Notes: a model not told the origin generated them from the sequence alone. Shown: positions 32,837 through 43,863, counted from the first letter of the stretch. The stretch: DNA of 64,000 bases from Streptomyces sp. CA-278952 (GCF_028747205.1 NZ_CP112880.1:558001-622000), one strand, 5' to 3'. A program made the numbers and translations.

Positions 32837-34455
32837 GGGCTGTTCTGCGATTCCGGGCGGGCCAGCAGTCGTTGAGCGGCAGAGAGCACGGTCGCGGTGC
32901 CCCGGCCGGAGCGGAGGGCTGCGCGGGCGGCGTTGGCGCCCGGAGCGCCGTGCACCCCGCCGCCCGGATGTGCGGACGCGGACGCCAGGTACAGCGCCTT
33001 CACGGGCGTTTCGGGGCGGCCCATTCCCGGCACCGGCCGGAACACCAACTGCTGGTGCATCGAGGCCGTACCTCCGTTGATGGCGCCGTTACGCAGATTG
33101 GCGTCCGCGTCCTGCAACGTCACGGGGGAAAGGATCCGCCGGGCCCGGATCCGGCTGCGGAAGCCGGGAGCGTAGCGCTCCACCTGGTCCTCCATCCGGT
33201 CGGCCATCCGCTCCCGCTCATCGGCATCCCACCCGCCGGTGAGCCCGTCCGCGCCGGCGTCCGCCTTCACCGCGTGGGGCACGTGGGTGTAGGCCCATGC
33301 CGATTCGGTGTCCAGCGGCGACCGGGTCGCGTCGGCGGTGGTCATCTGCCCCACCAGGAGGAACGGGCGGTCCGGGATCAGGCCGCGGGCGATCTGGGAC
33401 GCGCATCTGGTGAGCTCGTCGACCCCGTCGGCCAGGTGGACGGTCCCCGCCGAGGCGGCGGCCACGCTGCTCCACGGGACAGGGCCGTTCAGCGCCCAGT
33501 CCACCTTGAACGTGGCGAAGTCCCACTCGAACCGTCGCATGTCGCCCAGCAGCCGGCCGGGCAGGTGCTCGGCGGCGACCAGCGCCCCGTAGAGGCTCGG
33601 GGCGGACACGTCGGCCAGCACGGCCCTCCGGGCGGGGACCGCCTCTCCGGTCTCCGTACGGACACCGACGGCGCGCCCCCGCCGCACGACGACCTCGGTG
33701 ACCCGCTGCCCGCACCGCACGCTTCCCCCGCGCCGCTGCAACCGGCTCACCAGCGCCGAGGTGAGAGCCCCCGCGCCGCCGACGGGGACCGGGAAGCCAT
33801 GGAACTGCCCCAGCATCGACATCAGCCAGCCGAAGCCGCCGCTGCCCGCCGCCTCCGGCGCCAGATCGGCGTGCAGGGCGTTGCCCGCCAGCAGCAGTCG
33901 CCCGCCCTCCCCCGCGAACTCCTCCTCTCCCAGCCTGCGGACCGGGAGGAGGAGGCTTCGGGCCAGCCGCAGTCCGCCCGCCGCCCGGAGCCGTGCCGCG
34001 AGCTTGGTCCCGGCCCGGACAGGAGGGAAGGGCGAGAAGAGGGCGTCGACGATGTCCTCGCCCAGCCGGTCCCAGATCCGGCAGAGGGCCAGCCAGCCCT
34101 CGCCGTCGCCGGGTGCGAACCGGTCCAGGCCGGCGGCGGTCGCCGATCGGTCCCGGTCCAGCACCGCGCAGGTGCCGTCGAGCAGCGGGTGCGCGAGCAC
34201 CTGGGGCGCGTGGCTCCAGCGAAGCCCCTCCCGGTGCAGGTCCATTCCGGCCAGTACCGGAGAGGCCGCGGCCAGGGGGTAGAAGGAGCTGAACAGGTCG
34301 CTGACGTATTCGGGGTGGACGCCGCGGTCGCTGCGGACCGCGCCGCCCGGCTCGTCCTGCGCCTCCAGCACTTCCACCGACCAGCCGGCGTCGGCGAGCA
34401 GATTGGCCGCGACCAAGCCATTCGGGCCGCTGCCGACCACTACTGCGTCGACCAT
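32821..34455 (-). CDS. phytoene-desaturase-like FAD-dependent oxidoreductase
   Basis: 544 residues. The N-terminal FAD site is VVVGSGPNGLVAANLLADAG, continuing to VEVLEAQDEPGGAVRSD. The C-terminal flavin-contacting block YLASASAHPGGGVHGAPGANAARAA matches the CrtI/amine-oxidase superfamily. The group includes phytoene desaturases, retinol saturases and human PYROXD2, and this branch is usually non-carotenogenic. No crtB/crtE is present. It follows the SRPBCC gene by 65 bp on the same strand, probably one operon. Confidence 0.9.
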   Translation of the reverse strand: MVDAVVVGSGPNGLVAANLLADAGWSVEVLEAQDEPGGAVRSDRGVHPEYVSDLFSSFYPLAAASPVLAGMDLHREGLRWSHAPQVLAHPLLDGTCAVLDRDRSATAAGLDRFAPGDGEGWLALCRIWDRLGEDIVDALFSPFPPVRAGTKLAARLRAAGGLRLARSLLLPVRRLGEEEFAGEGGRLLLAGNALHADLAPEAAGSGGFGWLMSMLGQFHGFPVPVGGAGALTSALVSRLQRRGGSVRCGQRVTEVVVRRGRAVGVRTETGEAVPARRAVLADVSAPSLYGALVAAEHLPGRLLGDMRRFEWDFATFKVDWALNGPVPWSSVAAASAGTVHLADGVDELTRCASQIARGLIPDRPFLLVGQMTTADATRSPLDTESAWAYTHVPHAVKADAGADGLTGGWDADERERMADRMEDQVERYAPGFRSRIRARRILSPVTLQDADANLRNGAINGGTASMHQQLVFRPVPGMGRPETPVKALYLASASAHPGGGVHGAPGANAARAALRSGRGTATVLSAAQRLLARPESQNSPYRSK

Positions 34456-34520
34456 AGGAGCCTCACCCTCCGTTTCGGCGGTACGAACCCCTCACAGAGA
34501 GGTTCACGTACAACGGGAAC

Positions 34521-35000
34521 TCATGGGCGGTCGGCCGGTGCGTCGATACGTCCGCCCGTCGCCCTCGGCGTGGTGCGCTCGGTCAGCCGCGCGAGGCGAG
34601 CCAGCATGGTGCGGTGGCGGATCTGGATCAGCGAGTCCAGCAGAACGTTGTGGAGTGTGCCGCCGATGCCGCGCAGCGGGTGTTCGTCGACGGTCACGAG
34701 CGTCTTGTCGCCCCACGACCGGATGTCCAGGGCGATGCGCGCCGAACCCAGCGGACCGGCTTCGGCCTCCAGCTCCAACATCCGGGGCCTTTCGATGCGC
34801 CGGACCACCGTGCGCCCGGTGAACTCCTTGGGCCCCAGCCGCACGCTGTAGGTGATCGAGGAACCCAGCTCGGGCCAGTCGCCCTGCTCCCTGCGCGACC
34901 CGGAGGTCCCTACCACCCAGTTCCCGTACAGGCTTTCGTCCTCCAGCACCGCCCACACGGCGGACGGGGGACGGTCGATGAGATGGTGCCGGGCGGCCAT
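34521..35000 (-). CDS. SRPBCC (START/polyketide-cyclase-like) lipid-binding protein
   Basis: 159 residues. The helix-grip fold is recognisable from HHLIDRPPSAVWAVLEDESL and YGNWVVGTSGSRR, then ITYSVRLGPKEFTGRTVVRR and LVTVDEHPLRG. Such proteins bind lipids, polyketides or other hydrophobic ligands. GAGGAGG lies 3-5 bases before the ATG at 35000. Placement just ahead of a phytoene-desaturase-like enzyme suggests it presents a hydrophobic substrate to it (inference). Confidence 0.87.
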   Translation of the reverse strand: MAARHHLIDRPPSAVWAVLEDESLYGNWVVGTSGSRREQGDWPELGSSITYSVRLGPKEFTGRTVVRRIERPRMLELEAEAGPLGSARIALDIRSWGDKTLVTVDEHPLRGIGGTLHNVLLDSLIQIRHRTMLARLARLTERTTPRATGGRIDAPADRP

Positions 35001-35213
35001 GTTCCTCCTCGGTACGTCGGTCGGAGCGTCCCGAACGCCGGACGCCGTGCCGCTACTGGGTACCACCGATAGGGAAGAACAAACCCGCCGTTCGCGGACC
35101 GGCGGGCCCGCGCGGGTTTCCGACGCCCAGGCGTTTCGCGACCCGCGATCGGTCTACCCGTACGGAGTGGCGGCACCCCGCCGCACCGGAGACCTACTCG
35201 CTGGGAGGCGCTC

Positions 35214-35624
35214 ATGACCACCGTGGTCGAGGACATGCTCAACACCTACCCCGCCGACCTGGGCGGGGTGGACCGCCAGAAACTCGCCCGCTGTATCGAG
35301 GAGTGCCTCACCTGCGCCCAGGCGTGCACGGCCTGCGCCGACGCGTGTCTGTCGGAGGAGGCGGTCGCCGAGCTCACCAAGTGCATCCGTACCGACACGG
35401 ACTGCGCCGACGTCTGCGGAACAACCGCGGCCGTGCTCTCGCGCCACACGGGGTACGACGCGAACGTGACCCGCGCGCTCCTGCGAGCCTGCGCCATCGT
35501 CTGCAAGGCCTGCGCCGAGGAGTGCGAGGCCCATGCGGACCGGCACGATCACTGCCGTGTCTGCGCCGAAGCATGCCGGCGCTGCGAGCAGGCGTGCGAC
35601 GACCTCCTGTCCGCGCTGGGCTGA
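35214..35624 (+). CDS. four-helix-bundle copper storage protein, cytosolic Csp3-like
   Basis: 136 residues with 18 Cys spaced mostly as CxxC/CxxxC along four helices (CIEECLTCAQACTACADAC, CIRTDTDCADVC, CAIVCKACAEEC, CRVCAEACRRCEQAC). This is the hallmark of Csp proteins, whose bundle core holds many Cu(I) ions through thiolates. There is no Tat or Sec signal, so it is the cytosolic Csp3 type. GGGAGG precedes the ATG. No copper ATPase or CsoR gene is adjacent. Confidence 0.93.
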   Translation: MTTVVEDMLNTYPADLGGVDRQKLARCIEECLTCAQACTACADACLSEEAVAELTKCIRTDTDCADVCGTTAAVLSRHTGYDANVTRALLRACAIVCKACAEECEAHADRHDHCRVCAEACRRCEQACDDLLSALG

Positions 35625-35708
35625 CCGCTCGTCGGTCCGGGGCGGACACACGCCTGGCGGGCCACCTGGAGAACATCGACGACGGTCAAGAACGGAAGGG
35701 AGCGCAGG

Positions 35709-35942
35709 ATGGCGAAGAAGAAGAAGCTCTCCGAAGGCGACGATGTCGTCTGGCAGAGCCACGGGCAGGACGTCGAGGGCACCGTGACCGGGGAGATCGA
35801 AGAGCGGACCGAGAGGGCCGGCCGGACGGTCGACGCCTCCCGGAAGGAACCGCAGTACGAAGTACGGAGCGACAAGACGGGCAAGAAGGCCGTCCATCGC
35901 CCGGAGTCACTGGACAAAAAGAAGGACAGAGGCCGGTCGTGA
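35709..35942 (+). CDS. DUF2945 (HVA1/TUDOR-like) protein
   Basis: 77 residues. GDDVVWQSHGQDVEGTVTGE is the DUF2945 barrel start, and QYEVRSDKTGKKAVHRPESL its end. The family is a small TUDOR-like beta barrel found in bacteria and fungi, often in stress or spore contexts, with no known ligand. The protein is Lys-rich at both ends. GGAAGGGAGCGCAGG lies before the ATG. Confidence 0.9.
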   Translation: MAKKKKLSEGDDVVWQSHGQDVEGTVTGEIEERTERAGRTVDASRKEPQYEVRSDKTGKKAVHRPESLDKKKDRGRS

Positions 35943-36073
35943 GAGACGAGCGCGGACGGTGAAGGGGCTCGACGCCTTCGGGTGCCCCGGTCAGCCGCGG
36001 CTACACACGCGCCGAGCCGCACGCCAAGTCGCACGCCGCCGCGTGTCCGGATGCGGTGTTGATCCCGTTTGGG

Positions 36074-36108
36074 GTTCCCGCGAAAGGGAACTCGGCTTGG
36101 CGGCCGAG
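36074..36108 (+). terminator. two adjacent hairpins after DUF2945
   Basis: GTTCCC-GCGAAA-GGGAAC (36074-36091) shares its last base with CTCGGC-TTGGCG-GCCGAG (36091-36108). Two 6-bp stems, likely a terminator or processing site. Confidence 0.45.
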
Positions 36109-36146
36109 CGGTGGGCGAGTTTCCCCTCCCATCCCGAGTCGCTCAC

Positions 36147-36171
36147 GTTTGGCCAGCATTCGTACGGGTAT
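36147..36171 (+). promoter_or_regulatory. SigB-type promoter of the sigma-factor gene
   Basis: GTTT, a 15-bp spacer and GGGTAT: an exact match to the SigB-class consensus GNNT-N14-16-GGGTAC/T. It lies 113 bp upstream of a SigB-family gene, which fits autoregulation as known for S. coelicolor sigB. Confidence 0.65.
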
Positions 36172-36284
36172 GCGAGTAATGCGCTTCGGACATGAGGCGC
36201 GCCCGTGGGAGTTCCGGGCGGCTTCCTGTCCGACTCCGCGCGCTCCTACGGCGACTCAACGTAATCGTCGAGGAGTGAACTCGT

Positions 36285-37079
36285 ATGCAGGCTGCACCTG
36301 GCCACGAAGGACGCACGGACGGGGACGACTCGGCCGCGCACGAGGCTCTCCAGCGGCTGAGCGCGCTGCCTCCGGGCCGGGAGCGGGACGAGCTGCGCAG
36401 CGATCTGGTCTGTGCGTGGCTGCCCATGGCTCACCGGATAGCGTCACGGTTCCGCGACCGGGGGGAGGCGATGGACGATCTTCGACAAGTCGCCGCCATG
36501 GGCCTCGTCAAGGCGATGGACCGCTACGACCCGCTCCGCGGCAAGGCGTTCGAGACGTACGCGGTTCCGACCATCACGGGCGAGCTGAAGCGGCACTTCC
36601 GCGATCACACCTGGGGTGTCCACGTACCGCGCCGCGTCCAGGACCTGCGCAACCAGGTCAGGACGGTCCGGCGTGATCTGAGCCAGACCGCGGGCGGGCG
36701 CGCGCCGACCTGCGCGCAGATCGCCTCCGCGGCCGGGCTCAGTGAGGAGGACGTGCTGCTGGGCATGGAGGCGCTGGAGAGCTACAGCGCCCTCTCCCTG
36801 GACGCCGAACCGGCCGGTGGGGAAGGCGGCAGCACGCTGTCCGAACGGCTGGGGTCCACCGATCGGGCCCTGGACGTCGCCGTCGACCGGGAAGCCGTGA
36901 AGCCGGCCCTGCGCAAGCTGCCGGAGCGGGAGCGCACGATCCTCTACCTCCGCTTCTTCCGCGACATGACGCAGGTGAGCATCGCCGCACGCCTCGGCAT
37001 CTCCCAGATGCACGTCTCACGCCTGCTCAGCCAGTCCTGCGAGCGGCTGCGCGACGACGCCCTCCAGGGAGCGGCATGA
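36285..37079 (+). CDS. SigB/SigF/SigG-family stress sigma factor, copy 1
   Basis: 264 residues. Region 2 (LVCAWLPMAHRIASRFRDRG, DDLRQVAAMGLVKAMDRYDP), region 3 (ITGELKRHFRDHTWGVHVPR, VQDLRNQVRTVRRDL) and region 4 (LPERERTILYLRFFRDMTQV, LGISQMHVSRLLSQSC) are complete. The long acidic/Gly-rich link before region 4 is usual for the streptomycete SigB group, which responds to osmotic and oxidative stress under anti-sigma/anti-anti-sigma control. None of those partner genes is adjacent. GAGGAG lies before the ATG, and a matching SigB-type promoter is upstream. Confidence 0.93.
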   Translation: MQAAPGHEGRTDGDDSAAHEALQRLSALPPGRERDELRSDLVCAWLPMAHRIASRFRDRGEAMDDLRQVAAMGLVKAMDRYDPLRGKAFETYAVPTITGELKRHFRDHTWGVHVPRRVQDLRNQVRTVRRDLSQTAGGRAPTCAQIASAAGLSEEDVLLGMEALESYSALSLDAEPAGGEGGSTLSERLGSTDRALDVAVDREAVKPALRKLPERERTILYLRFFRDMTQVSIAARLGISQMHVSRLLSQSCERLRDDALQGAA

Positions 37080-37161
37080 CCGCCCCCACGCCGCTTCCCC
37101 GCCGACGGGGCGACCGGCGGCCGGTTGTCCCGCTCAAGCCCACCGTGCCGGCAAGCAGGCC

Positions 37162-38295
37162 ATGAGGACGGCGCTCGCCCGCGTGACCCCGCGCATGCAC
37201 CGGCCCGACACGTACCAGGTGACGCAGTCCCTGAAGGCGGCCGCCGCGGCCATCATCGCCTGGGCGCTGACGGGCTGGTGGCTGACGGCGCCCATGGCGC
37301 TGATGGCTCCCTGGGCGGCTGTGGCGCTGGTGCAGGGGACCGTCTACCGGTCCGTGCGCACCGCGACCCAGCTCCTCCTGATGATCACGGCCGGAACCCT
37401 GCTCGCCGCCGGTGCCGCCGCCCTCACGGGAAACACGATGGCCGCCATGGTCATCGCCCTCCCCCTCACCGTGCTGCTCGGCAACCTGGCGCCCGTCGGC
37501 GGCCAGGGCCTGTACGCGCCGACCACCGCCCTCTTCGTGCTGGCCTACGGCTCGTACTCGTTGCCGGCCGTCGGGCACCGGCTGCTGGAGACGGCCGTGG
37601 GAGCCGCGGTGGGCATCGCGGTGAACGCCGCGGTCCTGCCGCCGGTCCACTCGCTCCACGTCAGCAGGCTGGCGTGTGCGCTGCCGCGCGACTGCGCGGA
37701 GCTGCTGCGCGACATGGGCGACGGCATGCGGGACTACGACGCAGAGCGGGCGGAGCACTGGCACCGCGGCGCGCACGACCTGCTGGCCGCGCTGTCCGAG
37801 CTCCACGCGGCCCGGGGCTGGGACTCCGAGAGCTTCCGGCTCAACCCCGGCCACCGGCTCCGCCGCCGGACGCCCGCTCCGTCCACCGCGTGGGACATCG
37901 TCTGGGCCCGGGTGGCGAATCGGCTGCTCTCCCTCACCCTGACGCTGTGGGAGACCGCCTCCGAGCAGCGGGGCCTGCCCCTGCCGCCGCACCGCGCCCT
38001 GGCCGATGCCGGCCGGCTCCTGTCGGCCGCGGCGGAGGTCTGTTCCGCCGACGAAGCCATCATGGCGCACGGCGCGGACGAGGAGTGGTGCGGCCGGAGG
38101 AACGACGCCCTGGCCGATGCCCACCGGGCCCTCGCCGGCCTGAAGGAACACCTGCACGGTCAGGGCCCCGAGGTCGGGGCCGCGCTCGGCAGCCTGACGG
38201 CCGACTGCCAGGCGCTGCTCGACGACCTCGCACCCGATGGAGCGGACGCGGACGTTCCGCCCGCCCGTGTACGACGAGGAGAGGGACCCCTCTGA
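37162..38295 (+). CDS. FUSC / aromatic-acid-exporter family membrane protein
   Basis: 377 residues. The N-terminal third has about five membrane helices (residues 25-45, 44-62, 68-88, 93-112, 118-140), including ALMAPWAAVALVQGTVYRSV, typical of FUSC/ArAE exporters. The rest is a cytoplasmic helical domain with C-terminal coiled-coil character. Members export aromatic or phenolic acids. The stop overlaps the ATG of the next gene by one base, so three genes here form a coupled operon. Confidence 0.85.
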   Translation: MRTALARVTPRMHRPDTYQVTQSLKAAAAAIIAWALTGWWLTAPMALMAPWAAVALVQGTVYRSVRTATQLLLMITAGTLLAAGAAALTGNTMAAMVIALPLTVLLGNLAPVGGQGLYAPTTALFVLAYGSYSLPAVGHRLLETAVGAAVGIAVNAAVLPPVHSLHVSRLACALPRDCAELLRDMGDGMRDYDAERAEHWHRGAHDLLAALSELHAARGWDSESFRLNPGHRLRRRTPAPSTAWDIVWARVANRLLSLTLTLWETASEQRGLPLPPHRALADAGRLLSAAAEVCSADEAIMAHGADEEWCGRRNDALADAHRALAGLKEHLHGQGPEVGAALGSLTADCQALLDDLAPDGADADVPPARVRRGEGPL

Positions 38296-39320
38296 TGCCA
38301 TCGCCCCTCGACACCCGGTTGCACGACCTGCTCGGGCCCCGCGGCGGAACGGGGCGCGTCCTCGTCACCGGCTGGTTCAGCTTCCTGGACGGCGAGGTCA
38401 CCGCCGGCGACGCTCTCGCCCAACGGGCCGTCTCGGCCTCGCTCGACCGGCTGGGCATCGTGCACGACACCGCGTGGAGCCCGGCATTCGTCCCCGGCGG
38501 ACTGAGCCTCGACGATGCGCTCCCGTCGCGTTATGAGCAGCTCCTGTTCGTGTGCGGCCCGGTCCACGGTGCACCGTTCACACGGCTCCATGAGCGTTTC
38601 GCCTCCTGTCGCCGCGTTGCCGTCGGCGTGAGCGTGGTGGATCCCGACAGCCGGGCGGTCCGAGGTTTCCACCGCGTCCTGGCCCGCGACGGACCGGACG
38701 CCGCCGCGCTGCCCGACCTCGCGACGGACGCGCCGGTCTCGGCTGCCGCTCCCGTCGTGGGGGTGGCTCTCACGTACGGCCAGGGCGAGTACGGCGACCG
38801 CCGCGCCCACGACCGTGTGGCCGGGATGCTCCTCCCCTGGCTGGCCCGTCAGGACTGCGCGCGGATCGACGCCGACACCCGTCTGGCCCACGACGACTGG
38901 CGCCATTGCCGCACGCCGGATCAGTACCTCTCCCTGATCGGACGGCTCGACCTGGTGGTCACCGACCGGCTGCACGGCCTGGTGCTCGCTCTGCGGGCCG
39001 GCGTCCCGGCCCTCGCGGTGGACCCGGTGCTGGGCGGCGCCAAGGTCACGGCGCAGAGCGGGATCCTGCGCTGGCCGGCGACGGTGGGCAGTGAGAATCT
39101 GTCGACCGAGCTGCTGGACCACTGGTGGAACTGGTGCCTGTCCCCCGCGGGCAGCGCCGCCGCACGTCGACGGAGTGCGCGCCTGACCGCGGTGTCCGGC
39201 CGGCCGATGGAGACCGGGCGATCCGCACGTTTGCCTCCGGGTGACGGTGGTACCCGCCCGACGCCCGGAGCGGGAGCGGGCCCCCGCCCCTCCCCGACAC
39301 CGCCCATGGAGGAGACATGA
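38295..39320 (+). CDS. polysaccharide pyruvyl transferase family protein
   Basis: 341 residues. VTGWFSFLDGEVTAGDALAQ near the N-terminus and LIGRLDLVVTDRLHGLVLAL, followed by AGVPALAVDPVLGGAKV, near residue 220 are the two signature blocks of the CsaB/ExoV pyruvyltransferase fold. Members add a pyruvate ketal to sugars of cell-surface polymers, using PEP. The last 60 residues are low-complexity. It is sandwiched by overlapping reading frames between an exporter and an SDR, without other glycan genes. Some streptomycete members may not act on polysaccharide. Confidence 0.85.
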   Translation: MPSPLDTRLHDLLGPRGGTGRVLVTGWFSFLDGEVTAGDALAQRAVSASLDRLGIVHDTAWSPAFVPGGLSLDDALPSRYEQLLFVCGPVHGAPFTRLHERFASCRRVAVGVSVVDPDSRAVRGFHRVLARDGPDAAALPDLATDAPVSAAAPVVGVALTYGQGEYGDRRAHDRVAGMLLPWLARQDCARIDADTRLAHDDWRHCRTPDQYLSLIGRLDLVVTDRLHGLVLALRAGVPALAVDPVLGGAKVTAQSGILRWPATVGSENLSTELLDHWWNWCLSPAGSAAARRRSARLTAVSGRPMETGRSARLPPGDGGTRPTPGAGAGPRPSPTPPMEET

Positions 39321-40117
39321 CCGACGACAGCGTCCCGGTCGCCCTGGTGACCGGGGCGGACTCGGGCATCGGCAGAGCGGTCGCCGTCCGGCTCGCGCGG
39401 CAGGGGATGGACGTGGGCATCACCTACCACCGCGATCGTCGGGGCGGCGAGGACACCGCCGCCGAAGTCCGCGCCGCCGGCCGGCGTGCCGCGATCGCCC
39501 GGCTGGACCTCACCGAACTGCCGGCCGCCGCCGACGTGGTGGATGCCCTGGCGGACGAGCTGGGCCGGATCGACGTACTGGTCAACTGCGCGGGCACCGG
39601 AACATCCACCCGGTTCCTCGACCTGGACCACGCGACCGTGCGGCAGGTGATCGACGTGGACCTCATCGGCCCCTTCCTGTGCTCGCAGCGTGCGGCCCGC
39701 CGCATGATCGCCCAGGGGGACGGCGGGCGCATCGTGAACATCACCTCGGTGCACGAGCACCAGCCCCGGGTCGGCGCCGCCCCCTACTGTGCCGCGAAGG
39801 GTGGGCTCGGCCTTCTGACGCAGGTGATGGCCCTGGAGCTCGCCGAGTACGGCATCACGGTGAACGCGGTGGCCCCCGGGGAGATCGCGACGCCGATGAC
39901 GGGCCAGGAGGACACCGAGGTGAAGGGCGTGGACCGGCCGGGCATCCCGCTCGGGCGGCCCGGCGACGCCCGGGAGGTCGCCGCCGTGGTCGCCTTCCTC
40001 GCCGGACCGGAGTCGTCCTACACCACCGGAGTCTCCTGGGCGGTGGACGGCGGAATGCTGCGCATGGGGCCTCAGGCGGGCTCCCACCTGCGCTCCGACG
40101 ACTGGCGCCGCCCCTGA
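39317..40117 (+). CDS. SDR family oxidoreductase, glucose-1-dehydrogenase-like
   Basis: 266 residues. ALVTGADSGIGRAVAVRLAR, NCAGTG, Ser in VNITSVHEHQP, YCAAK, and C-terminal GVSWAVDGGMLRMGPQ, the glucose-1-dehydrogenase-type ending. The classical NAD(P) SDR active site is intact. GGAGGAG lies before the ATG, which overlaps the stop of the pyruvyl transferase gene (ATGA). Confidence 0.9.
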   Translation: MTDDSVPVALVTGADSGIGRAVAVRLARQGMDVGITYHRDRRGGEDTAAEVRAAGRRAAIARLDLTELPAAADVVDALADELGRIDVLVNCAGTGTSTRFLDLDHATVRQVIDVDLIGPFLCSQRAARRMIAQGDGGRIVNITSVHEHQPRVGAAPYCAAKGGLGLLTQVMALELAEYGITVNAVAPGEIATPMTGQEDTEVKGVDRPGIPLGRPGDAREVAAVVAFLAGPESSYTTGVSWAVDGGMLRMGPQAGSHLRSDDWRRP

Positions 40118-40168
40118 CGCGACCGCCCGCCCCAGCCGGCACCCGCCCGCGCGCACCACGGAGGAACC

Positions 40169-41437
40169 ATGGTCGACAGCACTCTCCCGCTTCTTCTCCA
40201 GGGGTACGCCTGGCTTCCCGACCGCAGGCGCCGCAGCGGCGGAGCGCCTGTGCGTACGCGCCTCCTGGGCAAGAAGGCCATCGCCCTGCACGGCCCGGCC
40301 GCGGTGCGGTTCTTCTACGACGAGAAGCACATCCGGCGCCACGACGCGCTGCCCCAACCGGTGATCGACACGCTGTTCGGCCGGGGCGCGGTCCACACGC
40401 TGGACGGCGAGCGCCACCGGGTACGCAAGGCGCTGTTCACCGGCCTGCTCAAGGACCCGTCGGCGGTGCGGGACCTCTCGCGACAGGTGGGCGGGGAACT
40501 GGAACGGGCACGGCCGCAATGGTCGCGCGAGGACCGCGTCGTGCTCTTCGACGAGTTGGCGAAGGTGCTCACCCGCGCCGTGCACGCCTGGGCCGGCGTC
40601 CCCCTGGACGAGAACGCGCTGACGCGCACCGCGCGCGACCTGATCGCCATGGTCGACGGCTTCGCCGCCGTCGGCCCCCGCCATCTCGCGGCACGACGGG
40701 CCCGCGGGCGCCAGGAGGAGCGGCTGGCATCCCTGATGAAGGCCGCTCGCGCTGACGCCGGTCCTGGCGACGACGGTCCCGGCCCCACGGTGTTCCGGAC
40801 GATCGCGGAACACCGGAACGCGGACGGGTCGCCGCTCACGCCGCGCACCGCCGCGGTCGAACTGCTCAATGTGCTGCGGCCGACGGTGGCCATCACCTGG
40901 TTCGCCGTGTTCGCCGCGCATGCGCTGCACCGTCACCCCGGACACCGGGAGCCCCTGGCAGGCGACGACGGCCCCGAGTTCGCTCGGGCGTTCGCCCAGG
41001 AGGTGCGCCGGTTCTACCCGTTCGCCCCCTTCGTGGGAGGCCTGGCCGCCGAACGGCTCGAGTGGGCCGGGCGGACGATCACCCCCGGCACGATGGTGCT
41101 GCTGGACCTGTACGGGCTCGATCACGACCCGGATCTGTGGCCCGAGCCCTATCGCTTCGACCCGTCGCGCTTCCTGGCGGGCCCCACTCCGGCCGACGCG
41201 CTTGTCCCCCAGGGCGGTGGCCCGGTGGACGGCCACCGTTGCCCTGGGGAGAACGTGACCGTCGCCGTCCTCGCGACGGTGGCCCGTTTCCTGGCGCGGC
41301 TGCCGTACGTCGTCACCGAGCAGGATCTGCGGATTCCGCTGCGGAGGATCCCGACGGCCCCCCGCAGCGGATTCGTCATCAGCGATGTCGCGGCACCGTC
41401 TGCCGCGGGCCCCCCGGAGAGGGCGACCCCCGTCTGA
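40169..41437 (+). CDS. CYP152-family cytochrome P450 (H2O2-dependent fatty-acid peroxygenase)
   Basis: 422 residues, the length of P450-BSbeta and OleT. In place of the usual acid-alcohol pair, the I helix reads ELLNVLRPTVAI with R237-P238, the hallmark of peroxygenases that bind a fatty-acid carboxylate and use H2O2 directly. The heme Cys C358 is in HRCPGE, and the helix-K motif is EVRR (278-281). H76 in GAVHTLDG takes the place of Gln85 in P450-BSbeta and His85 in OleT, the decarboxylase. Products could be 2- or 3-hydroxy acids or terminal alkenes. GGAGG precedes the ATG. No redox partner is needed or present, and a catalase gene converges on it. Confidence 0.93.
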   Translation: MVDSTLPLLLQGYAWLPDRRRRSGGAPVRTRLLGKKAIALHGPAAVRFFYDEKHIRRHDALPQPVIDTLFGRGAVHTLDGERHRVRKALFTGLLKDPSAVRDLSRQVGGELERARPQWSREDRVVLFDELAKVLTRAVHAWAGVPLDENALTRTARDLIAMVDGFAAVGPRHLAARRARGRQEERLASLMKAARADAGPGDDGPGPTVFRTIAEHRNADGSPLTPRTAAVELLNVLRPTVAITWFAVFAAHALHRHPGHREPLAGDDGPEFARAFAQEVRRFYPFAPFVGGLAAERLEWAGRTITPGTMVLLDLYGLDHDPDLWPEPYRFDPSRFLAGPTPADALVPQGGGPVDGHRCPGENVTVAVLATVARFLARLPYVVTEQDLRIPLRRIPTAPRSGFVISDVAAPSAAGPPERATPV

Positions 41438-41513
41438 CCCGCACGGCGTGGCCTCTCCTCGGCCATCGCGCCGCTGACGAGCCGTCGATGCGGGAGGCGA
41501 CGGGGGGCTGAGC

Positions 41514-41561
41514 GGGTACGGCGGCTCCGTGCCATGCCCGCAGCACAGAGCCGCCGTACCC
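41514..41561. terminator. bidirectional hairpin between P450 and catalase genes
   Basis: 14-bp perfect stem (GGGTACGGCGGCTC with GAGCCGCCGTACCC) and a 20-base loop between convergent stops. Confidence 0.6.
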
Positions 41562-41564
41562 CGC

Positions 41565-41583
41565 TCGTCAGATCGCGGCGTCG

Positions 41584-41596
<13 letters not shown>
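41565..41596. repeat. 16-bp tandem duplication at the catalase stop codon
   Basis: TCGTCAGATCGCGGCG occurs twice in a row. The unit contains the catalase stop codon and last codons, so the gene's end was duplicated and the outer copy is now untranslated. Confidence 0.8.

Positions 41597-43863
<2,267 letters not shown>

Larger units (their letters stand above)
35943..36284. other. 342-bp regulatory gap
   Basis: No gene. It holds two adjacent hairpins after DUF2945 (36074-36108) and the SigB-type promoter (36147-36171) of the downstream sigma-factor gene. Confidence 0.6.

Noticed and set aside
31783..34851. A plus-strand open frame of about 1000 codons across the oxidoreductase gene.
   Set aside because: It is low-complexity with no motif, and antisense to a clear FAD enzyme with its own ribosome site.
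35058..35063. GGGTAC before the copper storage gene as a SigB-type -10.
   Set aside because: No GNNT falls 14-16 bp upstream, so the -35 is missing.
38295..39320. Linking the pyruvyl transferase to the heptose operon as one glycan system.
   Set aside because: It lies 7 kb away on the other strand inside a tightly overlapped exporter-SDR operon, with no shared motif.
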